DNA from: an uncultured Clostridia bacterium
GTDB taxonomy: Bacteria; Bacillota; Clostridia; TANB77; CAG-508
Direction: 5' to 3'
Assembly: GCA_934177555.1 (NCBI GenBank)
Contig: CAKPPL010000019.1
Span: 1-16,791 of the forward strand
Length of the DNA stretch: 16,791 nucleotides
The notes beneath the pieces were generated by a model. It did not search any database and was not told the DNA's origin. It saw only the letters and a list, made by a program, of their open reading frames with translations. Positions 1 to 8,384 of the stretch are shown here, in pieces (positions within the stretch are counted from its first letter, which is position 1; every line of letters starts with the position of its first letter). Both the position numbers and the translations under genes were made by a program.

Positions 1-1652
1 ATGGTGTAATGGCAACAATAAATAATGAAATTGATTTTGATACAGCATCATTAATAGCAGATGAATTTGGAGTAAAAGTTAACAAAAAAGAAACTGTAAC
101 AGAAGAAGATATTTTATTTGATGACTCAGAAGATAGAGAAGAGGACTTAGAAGTACGTCCACCAGTAGTTGTTGTAATGGGTCACGTTGATCATGGAAAA
201 ACATCATTATTAGATGCTGTTAAAAAGACAAATGTTATAGAAGGAGAAGCAGGAGGAATTACACAACATATAGGTGCATATAAAGTAAAAGTAAATGACA
301 GAGAAATAACATTTTTAGATACACCTGGACATGAAGCATTTACAGCAATGAGAGCTAGAGGAGCACAAATAACAGATATAGCTATATTAGTTGTTGCAGC
401 AAATGATGGAGTAATGCCACAAACAGTAGAAGCTATAAATCATGCTAAATCAGCTGGAATACCAATAATAGTAGCAGTAAATAAAATTGATTTACCAGAT
501 GCAAATATTGATAAAGTAAAACAAGAATTAATGGCATATGAATTAGTACCAGAAGAATGGGGTGGAGAAACAATATTTGTACCAATATCTGCAAAAAATA
601 ATCAAAATATAGACCAATTATTAGAAATGGTTTTATTAGAAGCAGATGTACTAGAATTAAAAGCAAATCCAAATAAACAATCAAAAGGTGTAGTAATTGA
701 GGCAAAATTAGATAAAAATAAAGGTACAGTTGCATCAATGTTAGTACAAAGAGGAACATTAGATGTAGGAGATACTATTGTAGTAGGTTCATCAATAGGT
801 AGAATTAGAACAATGACAGATGAAAAAGGTAAAAAAGTAAAATCAGCAGGACCTTCTACACCAGTAGAAATAACTGGATTAACAGAAGTACCTCAAGCAG
901 GAGATATTTTCTATGAAGTAAAAGATGAAAAAACAGCAAAACATTTAATAGAAAAGAGAAAACGTCAAGAAAGAGAAAAAGCAATGAATGCTATGAGTAA
1001 AGTAACACTAGACAATTTATTCAGTCAAATGGAAGCAGGAGATTTAAAAGTACTTAATTTAATTGTAAAAGCAGATGTTCAAGGTTCTGTTGAAGCAATT
1101 AAACAATCAATGGAAAAATTATCAAATGAAGAGGTAAAAGTAAAAGTTATACATGCAGCTGCAGGAGCAGTTACAGAATCAGATGTAACACTTGCAAAAG
1201 TTTCAAATGCAATCATTATAGCATTTAATGTAAGACCAATGCCAAATGCAAAGAGTATTGCAGAAAAAGAAGAAGTAGAAATTAAACAATATTCTGTAAT
1301 ATATCAAGCTATTGATGATGTTGAAGCAGCAATGAAAGGTATGCTTGCACCAAAATATGAAGAACATGTTATAGGAAATGCAGAAGTTAGACAAACATTT
1401 AAAATTTCTAATGTTGGTACAATCGCAGGAGCTTATGTAACAAATGGAAAACTTGAAAGAAATGCAGGAGTCAGAGTACTTCGTGATAATGTTGTTATAC
1501 ATGATGGAAAACTTGCATCATTAAAAAGATTCAAAGATGATGCTAAAGAAGTTTCTAAAGGATTTGAATGTGGAATTCAAATTGAAAAATATAATGATAT
1601 TAAAGAAGGAGACATTATAGAAGCATACGTTCTTGAAGAGATAAAAAGATAA
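1..1652 (+). CDS. infB: Translation initiation factor IF-2 (5' end outside window)
   Basis: IF-2 is the GTPase that places initiator fMet-tRNA on the 30S subunit and promotes 50S joining. The G domain is clear: GHVDHGK (P-loop, about nt 180-200), DTPGHE (G3) and NKID (G4), followed by the beta-barrel domain II and the C-terminal IF-2 domains that bind fMet-tRNA. The first ATG (nt 9) is not the real start. The frame is open to the window edge (Gly-Val codons precede that Met), and the residues after it, EIDFDTASLIADEFG, match the internal segment that lies just before the G domain in full-length bacterial IF-2. The N-terminal IF2_N part therefore lies upstream of the window. About 547 residues are visible, and full-length Firmicute proteins have roughly 700. 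It is the first visible gene of a co-directional run, 18 nt before rbfA. Identification is essentially certain. Confidence 0.97.
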   Translation, partial: GVMATINNEIDFDTASLIADEFGVKVNKKETVTEEDILFDDSEDREEDLEVRPPVVVVMGHVDHGKTSLLDAVKKTNVIEGEAGGITQHIGAYKVKVNDREITFLDTPGHEAFTAMRARGAQITDIAILVVAANDGVMPQTVEAINHAKSAGIPIIVAVNKIDLPDANIDKVKQELMAYELVPEEWGGETIFVPISAKNNQNIDQLLEMVLLEADVLELKANPNKQSKGVVIEAKLDKNKGTVASMLVQRGTLDVGDTIVVGSSIGRIRTMTDEKGKKVKSAGPSTPVEITGLTEVPQAGDIFYEVKDEKTAKHLIEKRKRQEREKAMNAMSKVTLDNLFSQMEAGDLKVLNLIVKADVQGSVEAIKQSMEKLSNEEVKVKVIHAAAGAVTESDVTLAKVSNAIIIAFNVRPMPNAKSIAEKEEVEIKQYSVIYQAIDDVEAAMKGMLAPKYEEHVIGNAEVRQTFKISNVGTIAGAYVTNGKLERNAGVRVLRDNVVIHDGKLASLKRFKDDAKEVSKGFECGIQIEKYNDIKEGDIIEAYVLEEIKR

Positions 1653-1670
1653 TGAAGGGAGAACATAAAA

Positions 1671-2036
1671 ATGCCAAAGAATAACAATAGACAAGGAAGA
1701 ATTGATGAAGAATTCAGAAAAGAACTTAGTCAAATAATAAGTTATGAATTAAAAGAACCAAGTGTAACTGGAATGGTAAGTGTTACAAGAGTAAAAGTTA
1801 CACCTGATTTGAAATATGCTAAAGTAGCAGTAAGTATATTAAATTCTAAAAATGTAAAGGAAACATTAGAAGGACTAAAAAAATCATCAGGTTTCTTAAG
1901 ATCAGAACTTGCTAAAAGAATCAATTTAAGAAATACTCCAGAATTAGTATTTGAACTAGACGAATCACTAGAATATGGAGCTAGAATTGATAGTATTTTA
2001 AATGATATAATGAAAGATACAAAAAAGGATAACTAG
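1671..2036 (+). CDS. rbfA: 30S ribosome-binding factor RbfA
   Basis: RbfA is a small KH-fold protein that binds free 30S subunits and helps mature the 16S rRNA 5' end. The 121-residue length is normal for the family. Family landmarks are the N-terminal RIDEEFRKELSQII helix, the segment VSVTRVKVTPDLKYAKV, and the C-terminal ELVFELDESLEYGARID with the closing helix. The start ATG follows a GAAGGGAG ribosome binding site at a usable distance. It sits between infB and nrnA in the order typical of Firmicutes, so co-transcription from a promoter upstream of the window is expected. Nothing unusual is seen. Confidence 0.96.
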   Translation: MPKNNNRQGRIDEEFRKELSQIISYELKEPSVTGMVSVTRVKVTPDLKYAKVAVSILNSKNVKETLEGLKKSSGFLRSELAKRINLRNTPELVFELDESLEYGARIDSILNDIMKDTKKDN

Positions 2037-2063
2037 AATTATCTGGAATTGGAAGGAGCAAAA

Positions 2064-3020
2064 ATGACATTAGATAATATAAAAGAAGAAATAATAAAAG
2101 CAGAAACAATACTAGTATTAACACATGAATCACCTGATGGAGATGCTGTATCTAGTTCTTTATCTGTAAAACTTGCTATTGAAAAATTAGGGAAAAAAGT
2201 AGATGTAATAATTCCAGAATATTCTAAAGATTTTGAATTTTTACCAAAAGCAGATGAGATAAAAAAAGAAAGCTCAATAAAACAATATGATTTAGCAATA
2301 TCAGTTGACTGTTCAGATTTGAAAAGACTAGAAGGATCAGAAACATATTTTGAAACTGCAAAAAGAACTATACAAATAGATCATCATTCAGTAAACAAAA
2401 TGTTTGCAGACATAAATTATGTAGATCCAGTAGCTCCAGCATGTTGCCAAATTTTAATTGGAATGTTTGAATATTTTGAAATAGAAATAGATAAAGAAAT
2501 AGGAACATGTATATTAACAGGTATAATAACTGATACTGGAGGATTCCAGTATTCAGGTGTTACACCAGAAACATTAGAATTTGCAGCTGAAATATTAAGA
2601 AAAGGTGTAAATATATCAAGAATATGTCAAAAAGTGTTAAGAAATAAATCAAAAGCAAATTGTGAATTAACAAAAATGTTATATGATAGAATGAAATTCT
2701 TTAATGAAGGAAAAGTAGTAGTTTCATATATAACACTAGAAGATATGAAAAATGTTAATGCACAAATGGGTGATGACGAAGGTTTAGTTGAAATAGAAAG
2801 AGATATAGAAGGAGTCGAAGTTGCAGTTCTTTTAAAAGAAAAAGAAGGTGCAAATGGATTTAAAGGATCATTACGTTCAAAAGAAAATGTAAATGTATCT
2901 GATATATGTTTCTTATTAGGTGGTGGAGGCCACCCAAGAGCAGCTGGATGTTTTGTTTCTGGAACATTAGAACAAGTAAAAGAAAAAGTATTAAAAGCAA
3001 TAGAACATGAAATGAGATAA
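2064..3020 (+). CDS. nrnA: DHH/DHHA1 phosphoesterase, bifunctional oligoribonuclease/pAp phosphatase NrnA
   Basis: In the NrnA family this enzyme degrades nano-RNAs (short RNA oligomers) and dephosphorylates pAp in the cytosol. Visible landmarks are an N-terminal HESPDGDA metal-binding motif, VDCSD, the signature DHH (in QIDHHSV), the segment TGIITDTGGFQYS, and a C-terminal DHHA1 domain ending in GGGGHPRAAG, which contacts substrate. The product has 318 residues, close to the usual length. The ATG at 2064 is preferred because GGAAGGAG lies 5 nt upstream; an in-frame TTG at 2049 lies upstream of that site and is not credible. The gene lies between rbfA and truB, the usual Firmicute position. 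GGDEF-type or c-di-AMP-type DHH proteins (GdpP) are excluded by the absence of membrane, PAS and GGDEF regions. Confidence 0.92.
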   Translation: MTLDNIKEEIIKAETILVLTHESPDGDAVSSSLSVKLAIEKLGKKVDVIIPEYSKDFEFLPKADEIKKESSIKQYDLAISVDCSDLKRLEGSETYFETAKRTIQIDHHSVNKMFADINYVDPVAPACCQILIGMFEYFEIEIDKEIGTCILTGIITDTGGFQYSGVTPETLEFAAEILRKGVNISRICQKVLRNKSKANCELTKMLYDRMKFFNEGKVVVSYITLEDMKNVNAQMGDDEGLVEIERDIEGVEVAVLLKEKEGANGFKGSLRSKENVNVSDICFLLGGGGHPRAAGCFVSGTLEQVKEKVLKAIEHEMR

Positions 3021-3022
3021 AT

Positions 3023-3886
3023 ATGGATGGAATAATAATAATAAATAAACAAAAAAATGTTACATCACATGATATTGTACATAAAGCAAAAAAAATTTTG
3101 AATGAAAAAGTTGGACATACAGGTACACTTGATCCAAATGCAACAGGAGTATTGCCTTTACTTATAGGAAAAGGTACAGAAATATCAAAATATATTATAA
3201 ATCATGATAAAATATATGAAGCTGAATTACAATTAGGAGAAAAAAGAGATACAGCAGATATAGAAGGAAAAATAATAGAAAATAAATTAGTTGATGAAAA
3301 TGAATTACAATATGAGAATGTAAAAAAAGTATTAAAAAATCTGATAGGAAAACAAGAGCAAATTCCACCAATATATTCAGCAATTAAAGTAAAAGGAAAA
3401 AAATTATACGAATATGCTAGAAGTGGAGAAAATGTAGAAATAAAGCCAAGAACAATAGAAATATATAATATGGAATTAATTGAAATAGACAGAAAAAATA
3501 AAATAATAAGATTTAGAGTAAATTGTTCAAAAGGCACATATATAAGAACATTATGTGAAGATTTAGCAGAAAAATTGAATACAGTTGGATATATGAAAAA
3601 TTTAAGACGAATACAAGTAGGAGAATTTAATATAGAAAATTCTATATCACTGGAGCAATTAGAAAATAAAGAAATTTTTCAGAAAAATTTTATAACAATA
3701 GAAAAATATTTTGAAGAAAATCAAAAAATAAAGCTAAATGAATATAAAATGAAATTATTTTTAAATGGTGTTCAATTAACTTATAATTTAGATGATAATA
3801 TATATAAAATATATAATACAAATAATGAATTTATTGGAATTGGCACAGTAAAAAATAATTTATTAAAAAGGGATATAATAATTTAA
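3023..3886 (+). CDS. truB: tRNA pseudouridine(55) synthase TruB
   Basis: TruB isomerises U55 in the T-loop of tRNAs. The catalytic motif GHTGTLDPNATGVLP carries the nucleophilic Asp near residue 40. Further family segments are IYSAIKVKGKKLYEYAR and the later SKGTYIRTLCEDL. The product has 287 residues, slightly shorter than typical (about 300). The C-terminal PUA-like part is divergent and rich in Asn, Ile and Lys. The start ATG lies only 2 nt after the nrnA stop and has no strong ribosome binding site, so translation is probably coupled to nrnA. In most Firmicutes ribF follows truB; here metG follows. Confidence 0.95.
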   Translation: MDGIIIINKQKNVTSHDIVHKAKKILNEKVGHTGTLDPNATGVLPLLIGKGTEISKYIINHDKIYEAELQLGEKRDTADIEGKIIENKLVDENELQYENVKKVLKNLIGKQEQIPPIYSAIKVKGKKLYEYARSGENVEIKPRTIEIYNMELIEIDRKNKIIRFRVNCSKGTYIRTLCEDLAEKLNTVGYMKNLRRIQVGEFNIENSISLEQLENKEIFQKNFITIEKYFEENQKIKLNEYKMKLFLNGVQLTYNLDDNIYKIYNTNNEFIGIGTVKNNLLKRDIII

Positions 3887-3909
3887 TATAATCAAAGGGG
3901 GAATAAAGC

Positions 3910-5469
3910 ATGGCAGAAAAATTTTATGTTACAACACCTATATATTATCCAAGTGGAAAATTCCATATAGGAACAGCATATACAACAGTATTAGCAGATA
4001 CAATAAAAAGATATAAAAAATTAAGAGGATATGATACATTTATGCTAACTGGAACAGATGAACATGGACAAAAAATACAAACAGTTGCAGAAAAAAATGG
4101 AAAAACACCACAAGAACATGTTGATGAGATGGCAAAAATGGCTAAAGAGTTATGGAATCTAATGGATATAAAATATGATTATTTTATAAGAACAACTGAA
4201 CCAAGACATGAAAAAATAGTTCAAGATATATTTGAATATTTCTTACAAAAAGGTGACATATATAAAGGTGAATATGAAGGATGGTATTGTATGCCATGTG
4301 AGACATACTTTACAGAAACTCAATTAGTTGATGGTAAATGTCCTGACTGTGGAAGAGAAGTAAAACTTATGAAAGAAGAAGCATATTTCTTTAATATGAA
4401 AAAATATGCAAATAGACTTTTAAAATATTATGAAGAACATCCAGATTTTATTCAACCAGAATATAGAAAAACAGAGATGATAAAAAACTTTATAGAACCA
4501 GGGTTAGAAGATTTATGTGTAACAAGAACTACATTTGACTGGGGAATAAAAGTAAAAAGTGATCCAAAACATGTAATATATGTATGGTTAGATGCATTAA
4601 CAAATTATTTAACTGCATTAGGTTATATGACAGAAGATGATGAATTATTCAAAAGATATTGGCCAGCAGATTTACAGATAATTGGAAAAGATATTGCAAG
4701 ATTTCATTTAATTTATTGGCCAATATTCTTAATGGCATTGGATTTACCATTACCTAAAAAAATATTAGTTCATAACTGGATAATGATGAAAGATGGAAAA
4801 ATGTCTAAATCAAAAGGCAATGTTGTATACCCAGAAAAATTAATAAGTAGATATGGGGTAGATGCTACAAGATATTTCTTATTAAGAGAAATGCCAACAT
4901 CACAAGATGGATTATATACACCAGAGAGTTTTGTAGAAAGATATAATTCAGATTTATGTAATGATTTAGGAAATTTAGTAAATAGAACAATAGCTATGGT
5001 AAATAAATATTTTGAAGGACAAGTACCTCAATATAATGGAACACCAAATGAAGTAGACAAAGAATTTGAAAAATTTACATTAGACCAAATAGAAAGAATA
5101 GAACAATTAATTGAAAAATATGAAATATCTAATGCTATTCAAGAAATATGGACTTTAGTATCAAGAACAAATAAATATATAGATGAAACAAGACCATGGG
5201 AACTTGAAAAAAATGATGAAAAAGATAAATTACAATCAAGTATATATCATTTAATAGAAAATATAAGAAAAATAGGAATAATAATTTTACCAATAATGCA
5301 AGAAACAGCAGAAGATTTATTGTCTCAAATAGGAATTCCACAAGAGTTACAAACATGGGATAGCTTAAAAGAATATAATAAATTAAATAATATAAAAGTT
5401 ATAGAAAAAGGTAAACCATTATTTATAAGAAAAAATATGGAAGAAGAATTAGAATATTTAAGAAGTTAA
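3910..5469 (+). CDS. metG: Methionine--tRNA ligase (short form, no C-terminal tRNA-binding domain)
   Basis: This class I synthetase charges tRNA-Met and tRNA-fMet. Seen are the HIGH-type motif FHIGTAY (His about residue 19), the connective-peptide zinc knuckle with four cysteines (C127, C130, C144, C147), the LIGKDIARFH region that helps form the methionine pocket, and the KMSKS signature at residues 297-301, followed by the helical anticodon-binding domain. Many Firmicute enzymes (around 650 residues) add a C-terminal Trbp111-like tRNA-binding domain. This one stops at 519, at the segment PLFIRKNMEEELEYL where the linker to that domain would start, so the domain is absent, not cut by a frameshift in view. 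AAAGGGGG provides a strong ribosome binding site. The gene is 23 nt after truB and 21 nt before the deacetylase gene. Confidence 0.96.
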   Translation: MAEKFYVTTPIYYPSGKFHIGTAYTTVLADTIKRYKKLRGYDTFMLTGTDEHGQKIQTVAEKNGKTPQEHVDEMAKMAKELWNLMDIKYDYFIRTTEPRHEKIVQDIFEYFLQKGDIYKGEYEGWYCMPCETYFTETQLVDGKCPDCGREVKLMKEEAYFFNMKKYANRLLKYYEEHPDFIQPEYRKTEMIKNFIEPGLEDLCVTRTTFDWGIKVKSDPKHVIYVWLDALTNYLTALGYMTEDDELFKRYWPADLQIIGKDIARFHLIYWPIFLMALDLPLPKKILVHNWIMMKDGKMSKSKGNVVYPEKLISRYGVDATRYFLLREMPTSQDGLYTPESFVERYNSDLCNDLGNLVNRTIAMVNKYFEGQVPQYNGTPNEVDKEFEKFTLDQIERIEQLIEKYEISNAIQEIWTLVSRTNKYIDETRPWELEKNDEKDKLQSSIYHLIENIRKIGIIILPIMQETAEDLLSQIGIPQELQTWDSLKEYNKLNNIKVIEKGKPLFIRKNMEEELEYLRS

Positions 5470-5490
5470 TTTCCGAAAAAAGGTGAAAAA

Positions 5491-6381
5491 ATGGATTTGA
5501 TATCAATAGAAAGAAAATATAGAAATACACGTAATATAATAGTTTTTTTACTTTTCGTAGTAATATGTACAATTATTACATTAGCTTTTTTCGAAATAAA
5601 AAAACATATAGTACTAGATGAATTGTATAATTCATTTAATAAACAAGGAAAAATACTTGAAGAAAAAGCGATAGAAGTAGAAAAAATGAGATTAGAAAAA
5701 GAAAGAGAAATGCGTCTTCCTAAATTTACTGAAGAAGCCCAAAATAATATGGCAAATCTATATCATTCAGAAAATAAAAGAGTTTTTTTAACATTTGATG
5801 ATGGACCATCTCAAACTGTTACAATACCAATTTTAGATTTATTAAAAAAAGAAAATATAAAAGCAACATTTTTTGTGTTAGGAAATAGAGTAGAATTAAA
5901 TCCAGAAATATTAAAAAGAGAATATGCAGAAGGTCATTTTATTGCAAGCCATGGATATTCACATGTATATTCGCAAATATATGAAACACCACAAAGTGTA
6001 TTAGATGAATATAATAAATCTGTTGAAGCAATAAGAAATGCAATAGGAGAGCCAACATATAATCCACATTTATTTAGATTTCCAGGTGGGTATTTTGGAG
6101 GAAAGTATGCATCAATAAAACAAGAAGCATTACAAATATTAGAGCAAAATGAAATATTTCATGTGGATTGGAATGCTTTAACAGCAGATGCAGCTGGTAA
6201 TAGTACAACAGAGCAGTTTATTGCAGAAATAGATAAAACAGCCGTAAAACATAATAGTGTAGTTTTATTAATGCATGATGCAGGAACTAAAACAGCTACA
6301 GCTGAAGCATTACCAGAAATTATAAAATATTTTAGAGACAGAAATTATGAATTTAAAAATTTTTATGATATTTTTAATTAA
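5491..6381 (+). CDS. Membrane-anchored NodB-type polysaccharide deacetylase
   Basis: A probable peptidoglycan or other cell-wall N-acetyl-sugar deacetylase. After a short basic N-terminus comes one transmembrane segment (about residues 14-35), then a charged coiled-coil-like stretch (40-75), then the NodB homology domain outside the cell. The five NodB motifs are present: TFDDGP (metal-binding Asp 103/104), SHGYSH (metal-ligand His 154 and 158), RFPGGY (Arg 196), VDWNALTAD (Asp 226) and LLMHD (catalytic His 262). The 296-residue, single-domain architecture resembles PgdA/PdaA-like wall deacetylases, but the substrate cannot be told from sequence. AAAAGGTG 5' of the ATG serves as ribosome binding site. 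It is the last gene of the infB-metG run and is followed directly by a terminator, so it is probably expressed with translation genes. Confidence 0.88.
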   Translation: MDLISIERKYRNTRNIIVFLLFVVICTIITLAFFEIKKHIVLDELYNSFNKQGKILEEKAIEVEKMRLEKEREMRLPKFTEEAQNNMANLYHSENKRVFLTFDDGPSQTVTIPILDLLKKENIKATFFVLGNRVELNPEILKREYAEGHFIASHGYSHVYSQIYETPQSVLDEYNKSVEAIRNAIGEPTYNPHLFRFPGGYFGGKYASIKQEALQILEQNEIFHVDWNALTADAAGNSTTEQFIAEIDKTAVKHNSVVLLMHDAGTKTATAEALPEIIKYFRDRNYEFKNFYDIFN

Positions 6382-6385
6382 ACAG

Positions 6386-6425
6386 AGTATCAGTATAATG
6401 CAATTAGCATATACTGATACTTTTT
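6386..6425 (+). terminator. Intrinsic terminator after the deacetylase gene, convergent with ylbJ
   Basis: A perfect 12-bp stem (6386-6397 with 6410-6421) has an additional inner TGC/GCA pairing and a 5-nt loop, followed by TTTTT. It begins 5 nt after the deacetylase stop and its T-run overlaps the ylbJ stop codon on the other strand. The hairpin would also form in ylbJ mRNA, but the minus-strand tail is not a good T-run, so its main direction is plus. Confidence 0.88.
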
Positions 6426-7473
6426 AAATATTAAAATTTAGAAAAGGAAATATATTTAAAAATAAAAATGTGTAAAAAGCAGAAATAAATGCATGTAATA
6501 ATTTTCCGTAAATGTAAGGTTTTATAGATAAATCACTTTTTGAAATAGTACTCCATACTTGTAATAAAATAGAAATTCCACCTAATCCAAGTAAAAAAGA
6601 AGCAAGGATAATGTTTATAGATAATTGTTTTGATGTTATTTTACAAACCAAATTTAATCCATTGGTTAATTCCAATATTCCAGAAATAAATCCAGAACAA
6701 TAAACAAATGGAATATGTAGAAAACTAAATATAGGTTCTAAAAAAATAGATAGTAAAGTTAATAAATGACTATTTTGTAATATAGAAATAATAACAGAAA
6801 ATAGAACAACAAAACCACCTATTAACAAAATTGTATTTATAGAACTAGTTATGCAATTACTAATTATTCCTCCTAATTTAGATAAATATATATTTTTTGA
6901 TACATGATTGTACATAGAAGATTTTTCTACTAAAGAATTACTGTTATATTTCCAAAACCTAAACAAAAATCCAACAGTAAGAGATGCAAGAATATGTGTT
7001 ATAAGTAGTAACATACCAATAGTAGAATTACCAAACATTGTAATTCCGACAGTACCAACAATAAATAAAGGTCCGGAGTTATTTGTAAAACTTAGTAATC
7101 TTTCACATTCCTCTTTTGAACAAATATTATTAATTCTAAAGTTTGTAGCGATTTTGGCACCAATAGGATAACCACTTATAATTCCCATAATAAAAGCAAA
7201 ACTGCCCTCACCACGAATATTGAAAATTGGTTTCATAATTGGATTTAATATTTTACCAAGATAATAAGTAAAATTAGTGTATGAAAGCAATTCTGTAGCA
7301 ACAAAAAAAGGGAAGAGAGAAGGAACAACAGATGTTGCCCATAAAAGTAATCCATTTTTAGCAGCTAATAGATTAGTTTTAGAAAAGACAATTAAAGATA
7401 TAGTAAATATTACTAATAAAGTTGGAAGTAATATTTTTTTTACTTTAAAAATATAAAAATTGTTTTTAATCAT
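6424..7473 (-). CDS. ylbJ: Sporulation integral membrane protein YlbJ
   Basis: YlbJ is a multi-pass membrane protein of the nucleoside-recognition (Gate) fold, required for resistant spores in Bacillus subtilis. The 349 residues hold about eight hydrophobic segments. Recognisable parts are the N-terminal GLLLWATSVVPSLFPFFVATELL, shown here as the short motifs WATSVVPSLFPFF and ATELL, then GIISGYPIGAK and LLSFTNNSGPLFIVGTVG. These are hallmark Gate-domain motifs of this family. The length is slightly below that of B. subtilis YlbJ (about 400). The ATG has an AAGAGGT ribosome binding site on the minus strand. It is transcribed alone, convergent with the deacetylase gene and divergent from the metallopeptidase gene. 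Sporulation-sigma control is expected from the family, but no convincing sigma-E promoter was found. The related SpmA/SpmB proteins are shorter, so YlbJ is preferred. Confidence 0.9.
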   Translation of the reverse strand: MIKNNFYIFKVKKILLPTLLVIFTISLIVFSKTNLLAAKNGLLLWATSVVPSLFPFFVATELLSYTNFTYYLGKILNPIMKPIFNIRGEGSFAFIMGIISGYPIGAKIATNFRINNICSKEECERLLSFTNNSGPLFIVGTVGITMFGNSTIGMLLLITHILASLTVGFLFRFWKYNSNSLVEKSSMYNHVSKNIYLSKLGGIISNCITSSINTILLIGGFVVLFSVIISILQNSHLLTLLSIFLEPIFSFLHIPFVYCSGFISGILELTNGLNLVCKITSKQLSINIILASFLLGLGGISILLQVWSTISKSDLSIKPYIYGKLLHAFISAFYTFLFLNIFPFLNFNI

Positions 7474-7562
7474 ATAAAAATACCTCTTAAAAATATATGT
7501 TATTAAATAAAAAATAGTATAAAATAACTAAATAAAAAAACGAACATTTTTTTGAAAAAGTA

Positions 7563-7591
7563 TTGACAAATTATAAAATAAGATATAAAAT
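7563..7591 (+). promoter_or_regulatory. Sigma-A-type promoter of the YgjP-like gene
   Basis: Consensus TTGACA (7563-7568), a 17-nt spacer and TAAAAT (7586-7591). This is the best vegetative promoter match in the ylbJ-metallopeptidase intergenic region. Transcription would start near 7598, leaving a leader of about 40 nt. Confidence 0.75.
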
Positions 7592-7640
7592 ATGAACAAC
7601 AAAAACGAACAAGAATTCGTAAAACTAGGAGGGAATTAAA

Positions 7641-8330
7641 ATGAGTATATTTGGAAGAAAAGATAATGTAATAACTTATACAGTTAATAAAGCAGTAAAT
7701 ACACAAATGTATATAACAGTTCAAAATGGAGAAGTAGTAGTAAATGCTCCATGGTATTTTTCATCAAATAAAATACAAGAGTTATTAAAAGAAAAAAAGA
7801 ACTGGATTTTGTCAAAAATGCAAGAATATGAAAATATTAATATTTCAAATATACAATGTATAAAAATATTAGGAAAAAATTATGACATAAAAGTAGAATA
7901 TAAAAATGTAAAAACACCAGAACTAAATGTAGAAAAAGGTGCAAAGATTAGAATAGATTTACCTATAAAATATAAAAAAATTGGAAATGAACAAATTTTA
8001 AAAATGGTAATTGATAAAATGTATGAGCAAATAGCAAATGATGAAATTGAAAATATAATGGAAAAGACAAGAATAATGTTAGGTATAGCTCCAGAAGAAT
8101 ATAAAATATTAAAAATGGATAAAGAATTAGGAAAATGCATTGATAGACAAACAATTATTATAAATCCGGAAATAGTTAAATATAAAAGAGAAATAATAGA
8201 ATATATTGTATTGCATGAATTTTGTCATTTAAAATATAAAACACATGGAAAAAAATTTTATGAAATATTAGAAAAATATATTCCACAATATAAATCATTA
8301 GAAAAAATTATTAAAGAATATAAATATTAA
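7641..8330 (+). CDS. YgjP-type zinc metallopeptidase (M48/DUF45-like)
   Basis: A cytosolic protein of the YgjP family of putative metal-dependent proteases; its physiological substrate is unknown. The C-terminal half has the family signature: a conserved Cys in LGKCIDRQTIIINP, then HEFCH (His 192, Glu 193, His 196) and a further His at 202 in the segment THGKKFYE. There is no signal peptide or transmembrane segment. The 229-residue length is typical. The ATG has an AGGAGG ribosome binding site 7-8 nt upstream. It has its own promoter and appears monocistronic, with the tRNA-Gln unit following. In other bacteria such genes are found near restriction genes or alone; here it stands alone. Confidence 0.85.
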   Translation: MSIFGRKDNVITYTVNKAVNTQMYITVQNGEVVVNAPWYFSSNKIQELLKEKKNWILSKMQEYENINISNIQCIKILGKNYDIKVEYKNVKTPELNVEKGAKIRIDLPIKYKKIGNEQILKMVIDKMYEQIANDEIENIMEKTRIMLGIAPEEYKILKMDKELGKCIDRQTIIINPEIVKYKREIIEYIVLHEFCHLKYKTHGKKFYEILEKYIPQYKSLEKIIKEYKY

Positions 8331-8340
8331 TACAGAAATA

Positions 8341-8369
8341 TAGACAATTATTATAAAATATGTTACTAT
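8341..8369 (+). promoter_or_regulatory. Probable promoter of tRNA-Gln
   Basis: TAGACA (8341-8346), 17-nt spacer and TACTAT (8364-8369), placed so that transcription starts just upstream of the tRNA at 8385. The -10 lies inside a perfect 7-bp inverted repeat (8363-8369 with 8375-8381). Confidence 0.5.
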
Positions 8370-8384
8370 TACTTATAGTAATAT

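Noticed and set aside
9..11. ATG at position 9 as the infB start
   Set aside because: The frame is open upstream to the window edge, and the following residues match an internal IF-2 segment. No ribosome binding site is visible.
445..759. Leu-rich hydrophobic antisense reading frame in infB, and similar ones in metG, thrS and ychF
   Set aside because: These are shadow frames produced by A-rich codons on the coding strand, with no ribosome binding site and no independent motifs.
2049..2063. TTG start for nrnA giving five extra residues
   Set aside because: The GGAAGGAG ribosome binding site lies downstream of that TTG and is correctly placed for the ATG at 2064.
3887..3892. TATAAT as a promoter for metG
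   Set aside because: It lies 4-5 nt before the ribosome binding site, so the transcript would begin at or within it, and there is no good -35.
6908..7171. Plus-strand 87-codon frame within ylbJ
   Set aside because: It is antisense to a well-identified gene and has no ribosome binding site or domain.
7492..7499. Sigma-E-like -10 (CATATATT) on the minus strand before ylbJ
   Set aside because: The start would fall in the ribosome binding site, and no matching -35 was found.
7516..7521. TATACT on the minus strand as a vegetative -10 for ylbJ
   Set aside because: The hexamer 17 nt upstream (TTCGTT) is a poor -35, so the call is not supported.
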